Of a stretch of DNA of 20,017 nucleotides, positions 7,178-14,640 are shown piece by piece. Source of the stretch: Syntrophaceae bacterium UBA2210. Lineage in GTDB: Bacteria; Desulfobacterota; Syntrophia; Syntrophales; UBA2210. The notes beneath the pieces are model-generated. The model worked only from the letters and a program-made list of their open reading frames with translations, had not been told where the DNA came from and did no database searches. Where the stretch lies: positions 1 through 20,017 of the forward strand of contig DCUQ01000003.1 of assembly GCA_002327865.1 (NCBI GenBank), in the 5' to 3' direction. The first letter of the stretch is position 1. Each line of letters begins with the position of its first letter. Position numbers and translations under genes: made by a program.

Positions 7178-8347
7178 ATGCCGATAGAAGAAAACAGTAA
7201 CATTCACCACATCAAGACAGCCGACAAAGAGATAATTCTTATCGGCACCGCGCATGTTTCGAGGGACAGCGCCGAGCTGGTTGAGAAGGTCATCGGGGAG
7301 GAACTCCCCGACACCGTATGCGTTGAATTGTGCCAGTCCCGGTATGACGCGATCACGCAGAAGACCGACTGGGAGGATATGGATATCCTGAAGATAATCC
7401 GCGACAAACGCACTGCCCTCCTGCTGTCGCAGTTGATAATGGCGTCTTTTCAGAAGAAACTCGCGGAGAGGTTTAATATCAATCCCGGCGAGGAGATGAT
7501 ACGCGCGATAAAGAAAGCCGAAGAAACCGGTGCGCGGATCGTGCTTGCCGACCGCGATATCCGCACGACCATGAAAAGGACATGGCGGAACATGCGGTTT
7601 TTCAGGAAACTGCGGTTTATTTACGAACTGATTTCCTCGATCTTCGTAGGGGAGGATATCAGCGAGGAAGACATCGAGAAGCTGAAAGAGCGCGATACTC
7701 TCGAACTGGCCCTCCAGACGTTTGCCAAAGAGCTGCCGGAGATCAAGGCCACGCTGATCGACGAGAGGGACAGGTTCCTGGCCTATTCGATCGCCGGAGC
7801 GCCCGGCAGCAAGATCGTTGCGGTGGTGGGGGCGGGTCATGTACCGGGGATACTGGAGAATATCGACAAAGATATAGATATCGACGCCATAAACGGGGTT
7901 CCTCCGAAGGGGAAGGCGGGGCAGTTTGTCGGATGGGGAATTTCCGCCGTCGTTATAGGGATCATCATAACGGGGTTCTTCCATTCGGGAAACCAGGCCG
8001 GCATGAATATGATCAAGTGGTGGGTCGTTGTGAACGGCGTGTGCGCCGGCCTGGGCGCAGCGGTGATGCTGGCCCATCCGGTCACCATTATCGCTTCCGC
8101 CGTTGCCGCGCCTCTTACTTCGATAAATCCCATGATAGCTGCCGGGTGGGTCGCGGGGCTCACGGAAGCGTTCCTGCGAAAACCGCGCGTGAAGGATTTC
8201 ATGGATATCAAAACGGATATCTCCTCGGTAAAAGGATTCTGGCACAACAAGATTACACGCATACTGCTCCTGATAGTCTTTGTGAATATAGGAAGCTCTA
8301 TCGGGACGTTTGCCGCTATCCCGCTTATGATGAGGTTTCTGAACTGA
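7178..8347 (+). CDS. TraB/PrgY family membrane protein
   Basis: Protein of 389 residues with the TraB/PrgY (TIGR00261-type) layout. The soluble N-terminal domain has GTAHVS (23-28, H26) and later GAGHVPG (around H221), histidine motifs shared with the TIKI-like metalloprotease clan. The C-terminal third has four or so hydrophobic segments, such as GISAVVIGIIITGFF and the final ILLLIVFVNIGSSIGTFAA. Bacterial PrgY limits pheromone activity in enterococci; the role elsewhere is not established. ATG 7178 is preferred over GTG 7166 because GAAGGA (7168-7173) precedes it. The last two codons and the TGA stop fall inside a dispersed repeat (8340-8458), so the natural C-terminus may have been slightly altered. 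The rhomboid gene follows after the repeat. Confidence 0.88.
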   Translation: MPIEENSNIHHIKTADKEIILIGTAHVSRDSAELVEKVIGEELPDTVCVELCQSRYDAITQKTDWEDMDILKIIRDKRTALLLSQLIMASFQKKLAERFNINPGEEMIRAIKKAEETGARIVLADRDIRTTMKRTWRNMRFFRKLRFIYELISSIFVGEDISEEDIEKLKERDTLELALQTFAKELPEIKATLIDERDRFLAYSIAGAPGSKIVAVVGAGHVPGILENIDKDIDIDAINGVPPKGKAGQFVGWGISAVVIGIIITGFFHSGNQAGMNMIKWWVVVNGVCAGLGAAVMLAHPVTIIASAVAAPLTSINPMIAAGWVAGLTEAFLRKPRVKDFMDIKTDISSVKGFWHNKITRILLLIVFVNIGSSIGTFAAIPLMMRFLN

Positions 8348-8458
8348 ACAGCGAGCAGCATAAAAAATAAACATTTTCCTTAACAATCGGAAAGTACCCG
8401 CAACCTGTCGGAGCAAAAGCCAAGATCCCGCTTATACGGGATCGCGGGGAGATTCAAT
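8340..8458 (+). repeat. Dispersed repeat element, copy A
   Basis: This segment shares its left end (TGAACTGAACAGCGAGC), a middle part (AATAAAAAAT-like stretch, then TTCCTTAACA and TCGGA) and its right end (GCGGGGAGATTCAAT) with 13563-13679 in the same orientation. This copy has its own perfect 7-bp hairpin GATCCCG/CGGGATC at 8424-8443. The left end supplies the stop codon of the TraB-family gene. The right end contributes GGGGAG, which lies about 10 bases before the rhomboid ATG. Confidence 0.8.
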
Positions 8459-8461
8459 CAG

Positions 8462-9304
8462 ATGCAGAACGCTGAGAAAAAATCCATGCTGTGTCCCAAT
8501 TGCAGGAGGCTCATCAACAGCGACGAGCCGCAGTGCCCCTATTGCGGACTTCCGAGGCCCGGATCGAGATGGAAGAAAGCCGTTCTCTCAGGCATGCTGC
8601 GCAGTCCCTATGATATTATCAACTACATACTGTATGTAAACGTGGCGTTTTACATCTTTTCTCTCGTATTAAGTCCCACGGCCCTCGGCCTGTCCGCGAA
8701 TCCGCTTTCGTTTCTTTCTCCGTCAAGCAACAGTCTCGTGATCCTGGGCGCGACGGGAACCATACCCATAGGCAGGCTGCACTGGTGGTGGACGCTCCTG
8801 TCGGCCTCTTACCTCCACGGCGGGCTGCTGCACATCGCCTTTAACATGCTGGCCCTGAAAAACCTGGGGCCTTTCATGGTAAGAGAATACGGTGTCAACC
8901 GTTTTTTTATAATATACACGATAACCGGCATAGCGGGATTTTACCTGTCGTATCTCGCCGGTGTTTCCCTGACCATCGGAGCGTCCGCCAGCATATGCGG
9001 TCTTATAGGGGCCACGCTTTATTACGGGAAGAGCAGGGGAGATCTTTACGGAGAAACGATCTACAAACAGGTCATGGGGTGGGTCGTGGGTCTGGCGCTG
9101 TTCGGTTTCATGGTTCCCGGAATCAATAACTGGGGACACGGAGGCGGCATCGTATCTGGAATACTTCTCGGCTTTCTTATGGGATATAATGATAAACACG
9201 CGGAGAATCAACTTCACAGGACGCTGGCAACGGTCTGTATAGTGCTGACGGCCGGGGTCCTGATCTGGGCCGTCCTGCAATCCATATACTACTCTTTTGC
9301 CTGA
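8462..9304 (+). CDS. Rhomboid family intramembrane serine protease with N-terminal zinc ribbon
   Basis: Protein of 280 residues. A zinc ribbon (C11-x2-C14, C25-x2-C28) precedes about six to seven membrane segments of the rhomboid core. The core shows WWTLLSASYLHGGLLHIAFNM in membrane segment 2, including the H-x-x-x-N pair of the oxyanion region. The catalytic serine motif is GASAS (S175, with Ala where GASG is usual), and the catalytic histidine is H226 in NWGHGGG. The dyad is therefore present and activity is likely. Rhomboids cut membrane proteins inside or near the membrane; the substrate is unknown. The zinc ribbon probably sits in the cytoplasm. The ribosome binding site GGGGAG (8446-8451) lies in the dispersed repeat directly upstream, about 10 bases before ATG 8462. 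Confidence 0.92.
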   Translation: MQNAEKKSMLCPNCRRLINSDEPQCPYCGLPRPGSRWKKAVLSGMLRSPYDIINYILYVNVAFYIFSLVLSPTALGLSANPLSFLSPSSNSLVILGATGTIPIGRLHWWWTLLSASYLHGGLLHIAFNMLALKNLGPFMVREYGVNRFFIIYTITGIAGFYLSYLAGVSLTIGASASICGLIGATLYYGKSRGDLYGETIYKQVMGWVVGLALFGFMVPGINNWGHGGGIVSGILLGFLMGYNDKHAENQLHRTLATVCIVLTAGVLIWAVLQSIYYSFA

Positions 9305-9425
9305 CACGGTGCCTGCCTTTAAACGGTCGCCCTTTATTTTTCATTTGTATTTTCCCGCTTTCGTGATAGATTTTTACAAAATATCCGCGTTGCGGTACTG
9401 CCGTTTCGGCCGAAGGAGAAGTCAT

Positions 9426-9824
9426 ATGAGAAAAGCACATTACCGGATGCTGATAATCCTGGCCGGTGTCTTGTTCGCCACGGGCTGTTCGTTGCAGTTG
9501 GGGGACAAGGTGGCCGGTGTTCACGGGGGAAAGTTTTTCTACACCGAAGGAAACCTGGTCGTGAACTACGATGTTTCGCTCGAAAGAACCTGGAAGGCCT
9601 GTGAAAAAACCATGGCCGATATCCAGGCTTCCGATATCGTGATCGACAGAAAAGTATCGGGCGGTACGTTGAAAGCGGTCCTGAAAGGCGAAGATATCCG
9701 CATCTCCCTGCAATATGTCGAAAAAGAGCTGACACGGGTGTCTGTGCGGGTCGGCCTTACGGGGAACAGCATCGCGTCTGAAATGATACAGACGAAGATC
9801 AAGGAAAACCTGATCAACTTGTAG
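9426..9824 (+). CDS. Small DUF3568-like lipoprotein
   Basis: Protein of 132 residues with a lipoprotein signal peptide: basic start MRKAHYRM, hydrophobic core, and lipobox LFATGC with C21 as the lipidated residue. The mature part contains NYDVSLERTWKACEKTMADI, VSGGTLKAVLKGEDIRISLQ and LTRVSVRVGLTGNS, a pattern I associate with the DUF3568 family of short periplasmic lipoproteins of unknown function. ATG 9426 is supported by AAGGAG (9413-9418) at good spacing; the frame is open further upstream but overlaps the rhomboid gene end without a start signal. The residue after the cysteine is Ser, which favours outer-membrane sorting if Lol rules apply. The next gene starts 24 bp downstream. Confidence 0.85.
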   Translation: MRKAHYRMLIILAGVLFATGCSLQLGDKVAGVHGGKFFYTEGNLVVNYDVSLERTWKACEKTMADIQASDIVIDRKVSGGTLKAVLKGEDIRISLQYVEKELTRVSVRVGLTGNSIASEMIQTKIKENLINL

Positions 9825-9848
9825 GCCGATCGAAAAGCGACCGTAATC

Positions 9849-10358
9849 ATGCAACGTATCTCCGTAAGAAGAAAACCCGTTATTGTCGGGATCATGGGAA
9901 GTCACAGGGAGAACGCTCCTTCCGTGAAAGATGCCTTTATCCTGGGGGAAATGGTAGCCCGGCGGGGCCATGTTCTTTTAACCGGCGGAGGAACCGGGGT
10001 TATGAGGGCGGCATCCGAAGGGGCGCACCTGGCCGGAGGGCTTGTTATCGCCGTGCTTCCGAATGACAGGCAGCGCGCGCTTCCCGGGTATCCCAATGAA
10101 TTTGTCGATATTCCCGTATATACCGGCATGTATGAAGCGAGAAATGTCATCAACGCGAAGACTCCGCATGTTATTATCGCCCTGGGAGGCGGGCCGGGCA
10201 CGTTGTCAGAAATGGCGTTCGCGTTCAAGGCAGGAACACCCGTTATCGGTCTCGGCGCTCCATGGTTTGAATTGAACGAAGAGGCGGTTTTTATACCGGT
10301 TTCAACGGTTGAAGAAGCCGCCAGGGAAATGGACCGGATTACCGGAGAATCCTCATGA
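9849..10358 (+). CDS. TIGR00725-like LOG-fold protein
   Basis: Protein of 169 residues with the Rossmann-like LOG/MoCo-carrier fold. It has TGGGTGVM (45-52), an arginine in MYEARN (R98) and GGGPGTLSE (113-121), matching the P-G-G-x-G-T-x-x-E signature of nucleotide 5'-monophosphate phosphoribohydrolases. In characterised LOG proteins that Arg and the last Glu are catalytic. TIGR00725-type proteins are a separate, little-studied branch, so the reaction is unproven. The stop codon overlaps the thyX start by 4 nt (ATGA), a sign of translational coupling. This suggests a role near nucleotide metabolism, by context only. The ribosome binding site before ATG 9849 is weak. Confidence 0.82.
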   Translation: MQRISVRRKPVIVGIMGSHRENAPSVKDAFILGEMVARRGHVLLTGGGTGVMRAASEGAHLAGGLVIAVLPNDRQRALPGYPNEFVDIPVYTGMYEARNVINAKTPHVIIALGGGPGTLSEMAFAFKAGTPVIGLGAPWFELNEEAVFIPVSTVEEAAREMDRITGESS

Positions 10359-11812
10359 AAATCATGCTGGCAGGTTACAATGTGGATTATGATGCGATAA
10401 AGGAATGCCGCTCGGCTCTTCCGGAGGGAGGGGAATCTCTGACGCCGGAGACCATCTCCGCCGCTTACGCGCGCATAAGCAGGAATCCGCTCCCGGTCGA
10501 CGAGTTGAGAAAAGTGGCCAGAAAAGAAGTCGAGAAGGCGAGAAGCTCAACCCGTGCTATTGTTTTCGGCATGGGACACAGTTCCATCGCGGAACATGCC
10601 GTTTTCAATATCGATATCATAGGGGTATCCCGCCTGATTGTGGAAGAGATCGAAAAATTCCGTCTCTGTTCCTATACGGAAAAGTCCCAGCGATATATAC
10701 GGCTGGAAAACGATTTTGTTATTCCCGCAGAGGTAAAGGTAGACGGTCTCCGGGAAGCGTTTGTAGAGACAGTGAAAGAGCAGAACAGCCTGTATCATGA
10801 ACTCTACGCCGGCCTGAAAAAGTACATGTTCGATAAGCACCGGGATATCCTTGCCGATACCTCAAACCGATCCATGGTGGACGGATGGGCGAAGGAAGAT
10901 GCCCGGTATATAGTTTCCCTGGCGACTCACGCCCAATTGGGGATGACCATTAACGCTAGAAACCTTGAACTGATGCTCAGACGTTCGGCGGCGCATGCCC
11001 TGAAAGAAGTGAATGAGTACGGCTCAAAACTGCACGAGGCGACCGTGGCCGTTGCGCCTTCGCTGGTCAGGTACACCAGGGCTACTCCTTTCGATCTCGG
11101 CGTACGGAAAGAACTCAGGAAAACGGCAAAAAGCCTGATCGAGAATGTGGATAAATCCGGCGGTGATGCCTTTATAGGGCGGGACGGTAATGTCACTCTC
11201 CTGTATGCAACGCCGGACGGAGACGAGAAAGTTATCGCGTCGATACTCCACTCGTCTTCCCGTCTTTCAATGGCCGAATGCCTGACTGTCGCTCACCGGA
11301 TGAACATGGAAGACAAAGAGGCGGTAATCAAAACCGCCTGCCGTCACATGCAATCGTACGATCAGCCGCTGAGGGAGTTCGAGTATGCCGGCTTCTCGTT
11401 CGAGGTCACCGTCAGCGCTTCCTGTTTCGCCCAGTTGAAAAGGCACAGAATGGCGACAATGACATGCCAGGAGTATGATCCTTCGCTCGGTGTGACAATC
11501 CCGGAATCGATAAGAGCGATCGGGATGGAGGATCGTTTCATGGAAGTTATTAAGAAAACCGAAGAAACACACGATCGGATCAGAGACCTGTCATATCACG
11601 CTGCGCCATATATTCTTACCAATGCTCATCGGAAGCGGGTGGCCCTTAAAGTAAATGTCAGGGAGATGTACCATATCTCCCGCCTTCGCGAAGATAAGCA
11701 CGCCCAGTGGGACATACGTGAAACAACCGAGAGGATGGTCAGGCTCGGAAAGAACTTTATGCCGCTTTCGTTGATGCTGACCGCGGGCAAGGATACTTTT
11801 GTGCCGGTATGA
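10355..11812 (+). CDS. thyX: Tandem ThyX-domain flavin-dependent thymidylate synthase
   Basis: Protein of 485 residues, about twice the length of a single-domain ThyX, and visibly a duplication. ThyX makes dTMP from dUMP with FAD and methylene-tetrahydrofolate, acting as a homotetramer whose active sites sit between subunits. Domain 1 (about 1-240) has GHSSIAEHAVF (74-84), a degenerate RHR-x7-S motif with K101-F102-R103 and S111 followed by QRY, and TINARN (198-203). Domain 2 (about 280-485) keeps R363-H364-R365 but has E373 where the serine belongs; it retains HAQWDIRE (449-456), which domain 1 has lost (AHALKEVNE). Double-length ThyX proteins are known from chlamydiae and others. The enzyme is likely an intramolecular dimer with shared sites, which is inference. 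The gene overlaps the LOG-fold gene by 4 nt. No thyA is visible in the window. Confidence 0.88.
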   Translation: MKIMLAGYNVDYDAIKECRSALPEGGESLTPETISAAYARISRNPLPVDELRKVARKEVEKARSSTRAIVFGMGHSSIAEHAVFNIDIIGVSRLIVEEIEKFRLCSYTEKSQRYIRLENDFVIPAEVKVDGLREAFVETVKEQNSLYHELYAGLKKYMFDKHRDILADTSNRSMVDGWAKEDARYIVSLATHAQLGMTINARNLELMLRRSAAHALKEVNEYGSKLHEATVAVAPSLVRYTRATPFDLGVRKELRKTAKSLIENVDKSGGDAFIGRDGNVTLLYATPDGDEKVIASILHSSSRLSMAECLTVAHRMNMEDKEAVIKTACRHMQSYDQPLREFEYAGFSFEVTVSASCFAQLKRHRMATMTCQEYDPSLGVTIPESIRAIGMEDRFMEVIKKTEETHDRIRDLSYHAAPYILTNAHRKRVALKVNVREMYHISRLREDKHAQWDIRETTERMVRLGKNFMPLSLMLTAGKDTFVPV

Positions 11813-11841
11813 TACTCCCGGATTTTCTTCCCCGAAGTAAC

Positions 11842-12522
11842 CTATTTCGCTCCGGCCGCCTTGAGCATTTTTACGATCTCCGCGTACTCTCTCGATTCGG
11901 CAAATGTGAGCGCGGTATTGCCGTCCTTGCTTGAATTGACGTCGGCGCCTTTTGCAATAAGCAGTTTTACGATCCCCGGCTTGTTGCGTGCGGCAGCGAA
12001 CATGAGAGGCGTCCACCCATCCCTTGCCTGGTTGGGATCAGCACCTTTTTCCAGCAATGCTCCGGCAATGACGGTATCGGAGTCGTCTGTCATGCTGGAT
12101 TCAACGGCATATAACAGTGCGGTTTGTCCGCTGGTGTTTACAGCATTGACATCCGGGTTTTCCCCCAGTAAAAGAATGACTGTGTCCTTTTTCCCGTGAT
12201 TGGCCGCGGTCATCAAAGGGGTTATATCCATCGGGCATTTGGCGTTAACGTCTCCGCCCTTGTCGAGCAGGAGTTTGACGATCTCAACATTGCCTTCCTC
12301 GGCGGCAGCGTATAAGGGTGTAAAATCCCGTTTGCCTGCCCAGTTCTCGCATCTGGCATTCGGGTCCGCCCCCATTGCCAGCAGGTTTTTGACGGCCCCG
12401 ACATCATTCCTGTTTACGGCGCTGTAAAGATCGTCGTTAATATCCGCTAGAACGTTAACCGCCGTAACAGCAAAAAACAACACCGCAAAGAAAGAACAAA
12501 CAAACATCCGCTTTGTTTTCAT
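11842..12522 (-). CDS. Secreted ankyrin-repeat protein
   Basis: Protein of 226 residues starting with a 26-residue Sec signal peptide (MKTKRMF, hydrophobic core, predicted cut after VLA). About six ankyrin repeats fill the rest, recognised by T-P-L-x-x-A-A and G-A-D-x-N motifs: LLAMGADPNAR, FTPLYAAAEEGNVEIVKLLL, ITPLMTAANHG, TALLYAVESS, WTPLMFAAARNKPGIVKLLI and a degenerate last repeat ending KMLKAAGAK. Ankyrin arrays mediate protein binding; a periplasmic location is predicted. The start at 12522 is set by GGGAGGA five bases before ATG; the open frame runs a further 21 codons upstream without support. It converges with thyX across only 29 bp. The partner is unknown. Confidence 0.9.
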   Translation of the reverse strand: MKTKRMFVCSFFAVLFFAVTAVNVLADINDDLYSAVNRNDVGAVKNLLAMGADPNARCENWAGKRDFTPLYAAAEEGNVEIVKLLLDKGGDVNAKCPMDITPLMTAANHGKKDTVILLLGENPDVNAVNTSGQTALLYAVESSMTDDSDTVIAGALLEKGADPNQARDGWTPLMFAAARNKPGIVKLLIAKGADVNSSKDGNTALTFAESREYAEIVKMLKAAGAK

Positions 12523-12839
12523 AAATTCCTCCCACCCGGTAATTTTTTGGAAATCAAGGTTGATACGTTTGTAAAAAGTCGTCACACTGGTGTCCAGATA
12601 TTTTGTAACTATTAGATATTTCTGGGTTCCAGCTTGGCCGCCATCCCGGACTCCGGTCTGGGACGGAATGACGAAAAATAGTATTTTCGGCTTTTTACGA
12701 GTTCATCAAGTTTGAGATCAAATTCATCCTCGTGAGGCGAAATATATAATACGTATATTTTGCGTGTCAAGATAATACAAATATTAGAAATAAGTAGAGA
12801 AATCAGCGAATTAGGAACAACACCCGTTATTCTCATATT
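12523..12839. other. Gene-free gap with a diverged dispersed repeat
   Basis: The left part (about 12571-12698) is a repeat-like segment bounded by GTAAAAAG (12571-12578) and its inverted copy CTTTTTAC (12691-12698). Its left end matches the start of the 118-bp repeat region near 2963 (TTGTAAAAAG, then CGTCAC), and GTCCAGAT at 12592-12599 matches 3009-3016. The inner part holds GGAATGACGAAAAA (12665-12678), also found near 5753. The remaining stretch 12700-12839 is AT-rich. A 74-codon minus-strand frame over the region reads through the repeat and looks non-coding. Confidence 0.6.
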
Positions 12840-13583
12840 TTAATTTCTATCCCCGGGTTTTCTCCATTTACGGATTACAGTTCTGAGTCTGTGAAAAGGT
12901 CTCAAGGGTGAATAGGGGTTGGTTTTAGCTTTACTGATAATCTCGATTGGCTTACGGCCAAATAATGCAGCCTGCTTGGAAAAACTCGATTCCACCGTTC
13001 CGTAGATTCGGGTTGCTCCAGACAGGATCAGAAACTCAACAAAGGCAAGATGTGTGTCGTCGAGTTGATCGGGATTATCATATTGCAGACAATCATGCGG
13101 GACAGCCCTGGCTATTTTCGATTTAAAGAGCTTATCGTCACTGCAGAAAAATATTCGTTCATCAGGGTGTACTTGATTACATAACAATTTGATCCATGTG
13201 CCTGGTTCGATATCTGCCTCATCGACATATTTCAGATGATCGGTTCTTCTTATATGTACCCCTGCGTATTGAACACCTTTATGAAAATTATCAGATATCT
13301 CTCTATATTTTTTTAATGGATGAAAGAACTCTGAATAAATCGCCTGCAGCCGTCTCTCAAACATTTCCGTACTCATGCCGGATGGTTTTAAAGCGAGGCT
13401 TGTTTCGAGCAGAATGCTTTCTTCTTTACTTTCAATAATCGAGTCGGCATTGTTTCTCTCTATCTTGATATCTTCGGTTGCACCGTATCTCTTTATTGCT
13501 GACGATTGAAGAGGAAACCATTCTTCTCTTTCGCCCCATTCGGAGAATACGGCGTCGATTCTTGAACTGAACAGCGAGCGCAT
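12840..13583 (-). pseudogene. Fucosyltransferase-like protein (FUT8/NodZ-type motif), probably 5'-truncated
   Basis: The frame encodes 247 residues with the H-x-R-R-x-D motif HIRRTD (110-115, in GVHIRRTDH) used by alpha-1,6/1,2- and O-fucosyltransferases to bind GDP-fucose. FFCSDD (145-150) and ESSFSKQAALFGRKP (198-212) are consistent with the distal nucleotide-sugar half. Members of this group normally have an N-terminal region with a glycine-rich L-G-N-Q-like motif and a W-P-type segment; this is missing. The first seven codons, including the ATG, lie within the dispersed repeat 13563-13679, and the region beyond the repeat is the end of the next gene, so the missing part is not nearby. No proper ribosome binding site precedes the ATG. 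A shorter functional protein cannot be excluded, but loss of the N-terminal half-domain makes activity doubtful. Confidence 0.65.
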
Positions 13584-13679
13584 TCCCCGCTGCTTGCGGC
13601 GGGGTTAGCGAGCGAATAAAAAATGAAAAATTCCTTAACAGTCGGAGATTCCCCGCAACTTGTTGCGGGGAGATTCAAT
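13563..13679 (+). repeat. Dispersed repeat element, copy B
   Basis: Matches 8340-8458 in the same orientation at the left end, the central A-rich and TTCCTTAACA part, and the right end GCGGGGAGATTCAAT. It has two strong hairpins: CCCCGC/GCGGGG at 13585-13604, which is absent from copy A, and a 9-bp perfect stem CCCCGCAAC/GTTGCGGGG with a 2-nt loop at 13651-13670. The first hairpin is flanked by AGCGAGC on both sides. The element separates the truncated fucosyltransferase-like gene from the inositol-phosphatase gene. The hairpins followed by A-rich DNA could also help end minus-strand transcription of the latter. Confidence 0.8.
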
Positions 13680-13709
13680 TTCTTTCCGGTGTTTCTGAAG
13701 ATTGCGTGA

Positions 13710-14507
13710 TCAGAGGAATCTCCTGTCCGTTGGACTGATATTATTCAGCACGCTGATCATGTTTTTGTGTATCCTGCCGTTCGACGCCAGAATGCCGGGG
13801 GAATCGAAACAGTAGCTGTTACCGTTAATATCGGTGACGGTTCCACCCGCCTCGCATACAAGCAGCCACCCGGCGGCCGTATCCCACGGATGCAATCCAA
13901 GTTCCCAGAAGCCGTCGAAACGGCCTGCTGCCGTATAAGCCAGATCGAGTGCCGCGGATCCCGCACGACGAATAGCTTGAGCTTCCAGAAGCATCCCGCT
14001 AAAATAATTGATATTATTGTTAGGGTTTCTTCGTATATCGTATGGAAATCCGGTTGCGAGCAGGCTTTCCGAGAGTACTGTTGTGCCGGAAACCGAGATG
14101 CTCGAGCCGTTCAGGAATGCTCCTCCGCCTCTCCGGGCTGCGAACAATTCGTCCGATACGGGGTTGTAGATGACGCCCGTTATTATTTCTCCGTTTTTTT
14201 CCAAGGCGATCGATACGCAAAAAACGGGAAATCCATGGGCATAGTTGGTTGTTCCGTCAAGAGGGTCGATTATCCATCTGTATTTCGAACCCCTGCATAT
14301 TTCCGGCGATTCCTCCGACAAGATACTGTGATCGGGGAAATTCCGTGTGATAGCCTCTGTCAGTATTTTTTCGGACATTCTGTCTGCTTCCGTGACGATA
14401 TCAATTTCCCCCTTGAAGTCTATGAGGTGCTCTTTTCTGAAGCCGTCTTTCAGAAGTACCCCCGCATCCTTTGCCATTGATATGGCGAATTCCATATGTT
14501 CTGTCAT
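13710..14507 (-). CDS. suhB: Inositol monophosphatase family protein
   Basis: Protein of 265 residues of the Mg2+-dependent inositol-monophosphatase family. Metal-binding signatures are complete: SEES (64-67, E66), WIIDPLDGTTNYAHGFP (D81, L83, D84, T86) and HPWDTAAG (D209). The family hydrolyses myo-inositol 1-phosphate or related sugar phosphates, and some members act on 3'-phosphoadenosine 5'-phosphate or fructose 1,6-bisphosphate. The true substrate cannot be fixed from sequence, so the gene symbol is provisional. ATG 14507 has AAGGAG seven bases upstream on the minus strand. It is divergent from the RodZ-like gene, with a shared 133-bp intergenic region. The downstream side is the dispersed repeat copy B. 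Confidence 0.9.
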   Translation of the reverse strand: MTEHMEFAISMAKDAGVLLKDGFRKEHLIDFKGEIDIVTEADRMSEKILTEAITRNFPDHSILSEESPEICRGSKYRWIIDPLDGTTNYAHGFPVFCVSIALEKNGEIITGVIYNPVSDELFAARRGGGAFLNGSSISVSGTTVLSESLLATGFPYDIRRNPNNNINYFSGMLLEAQAIRRAGSAALDLAYTAAGRFDGFWELGLHPWDTAAGWLLVCEAGGTVTDINGNSYCFDSPGILASNGRIHKNMISVLNNISPTDRRFL

Positions 14508-14640
14508 TGCATTTCTCCTTGGAACATTGTCGAAGAAATTCTTAGCATGATTTCGTTAAGAAGTTGAAACAATTTCTGTTGCTTCCCCCGTTGATTGATG
14601 ATAAACGCTTTAATATCCTGAATAATGAGCTGTTGAAGTT

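Noticed and set aside
7070..8416. Long minus-strand open frame continuing upstream of the rRNA methyltransferase, opposite the TraB-family gene
   Set aside because: The conserved methyltransferase domain starts at MDKQL (7069). The extension lies wholly antisense to a recognised membrane protein gene, has low-complexity Arg/His-rich composition, and is best read as a shadow frame rather than a fusion.
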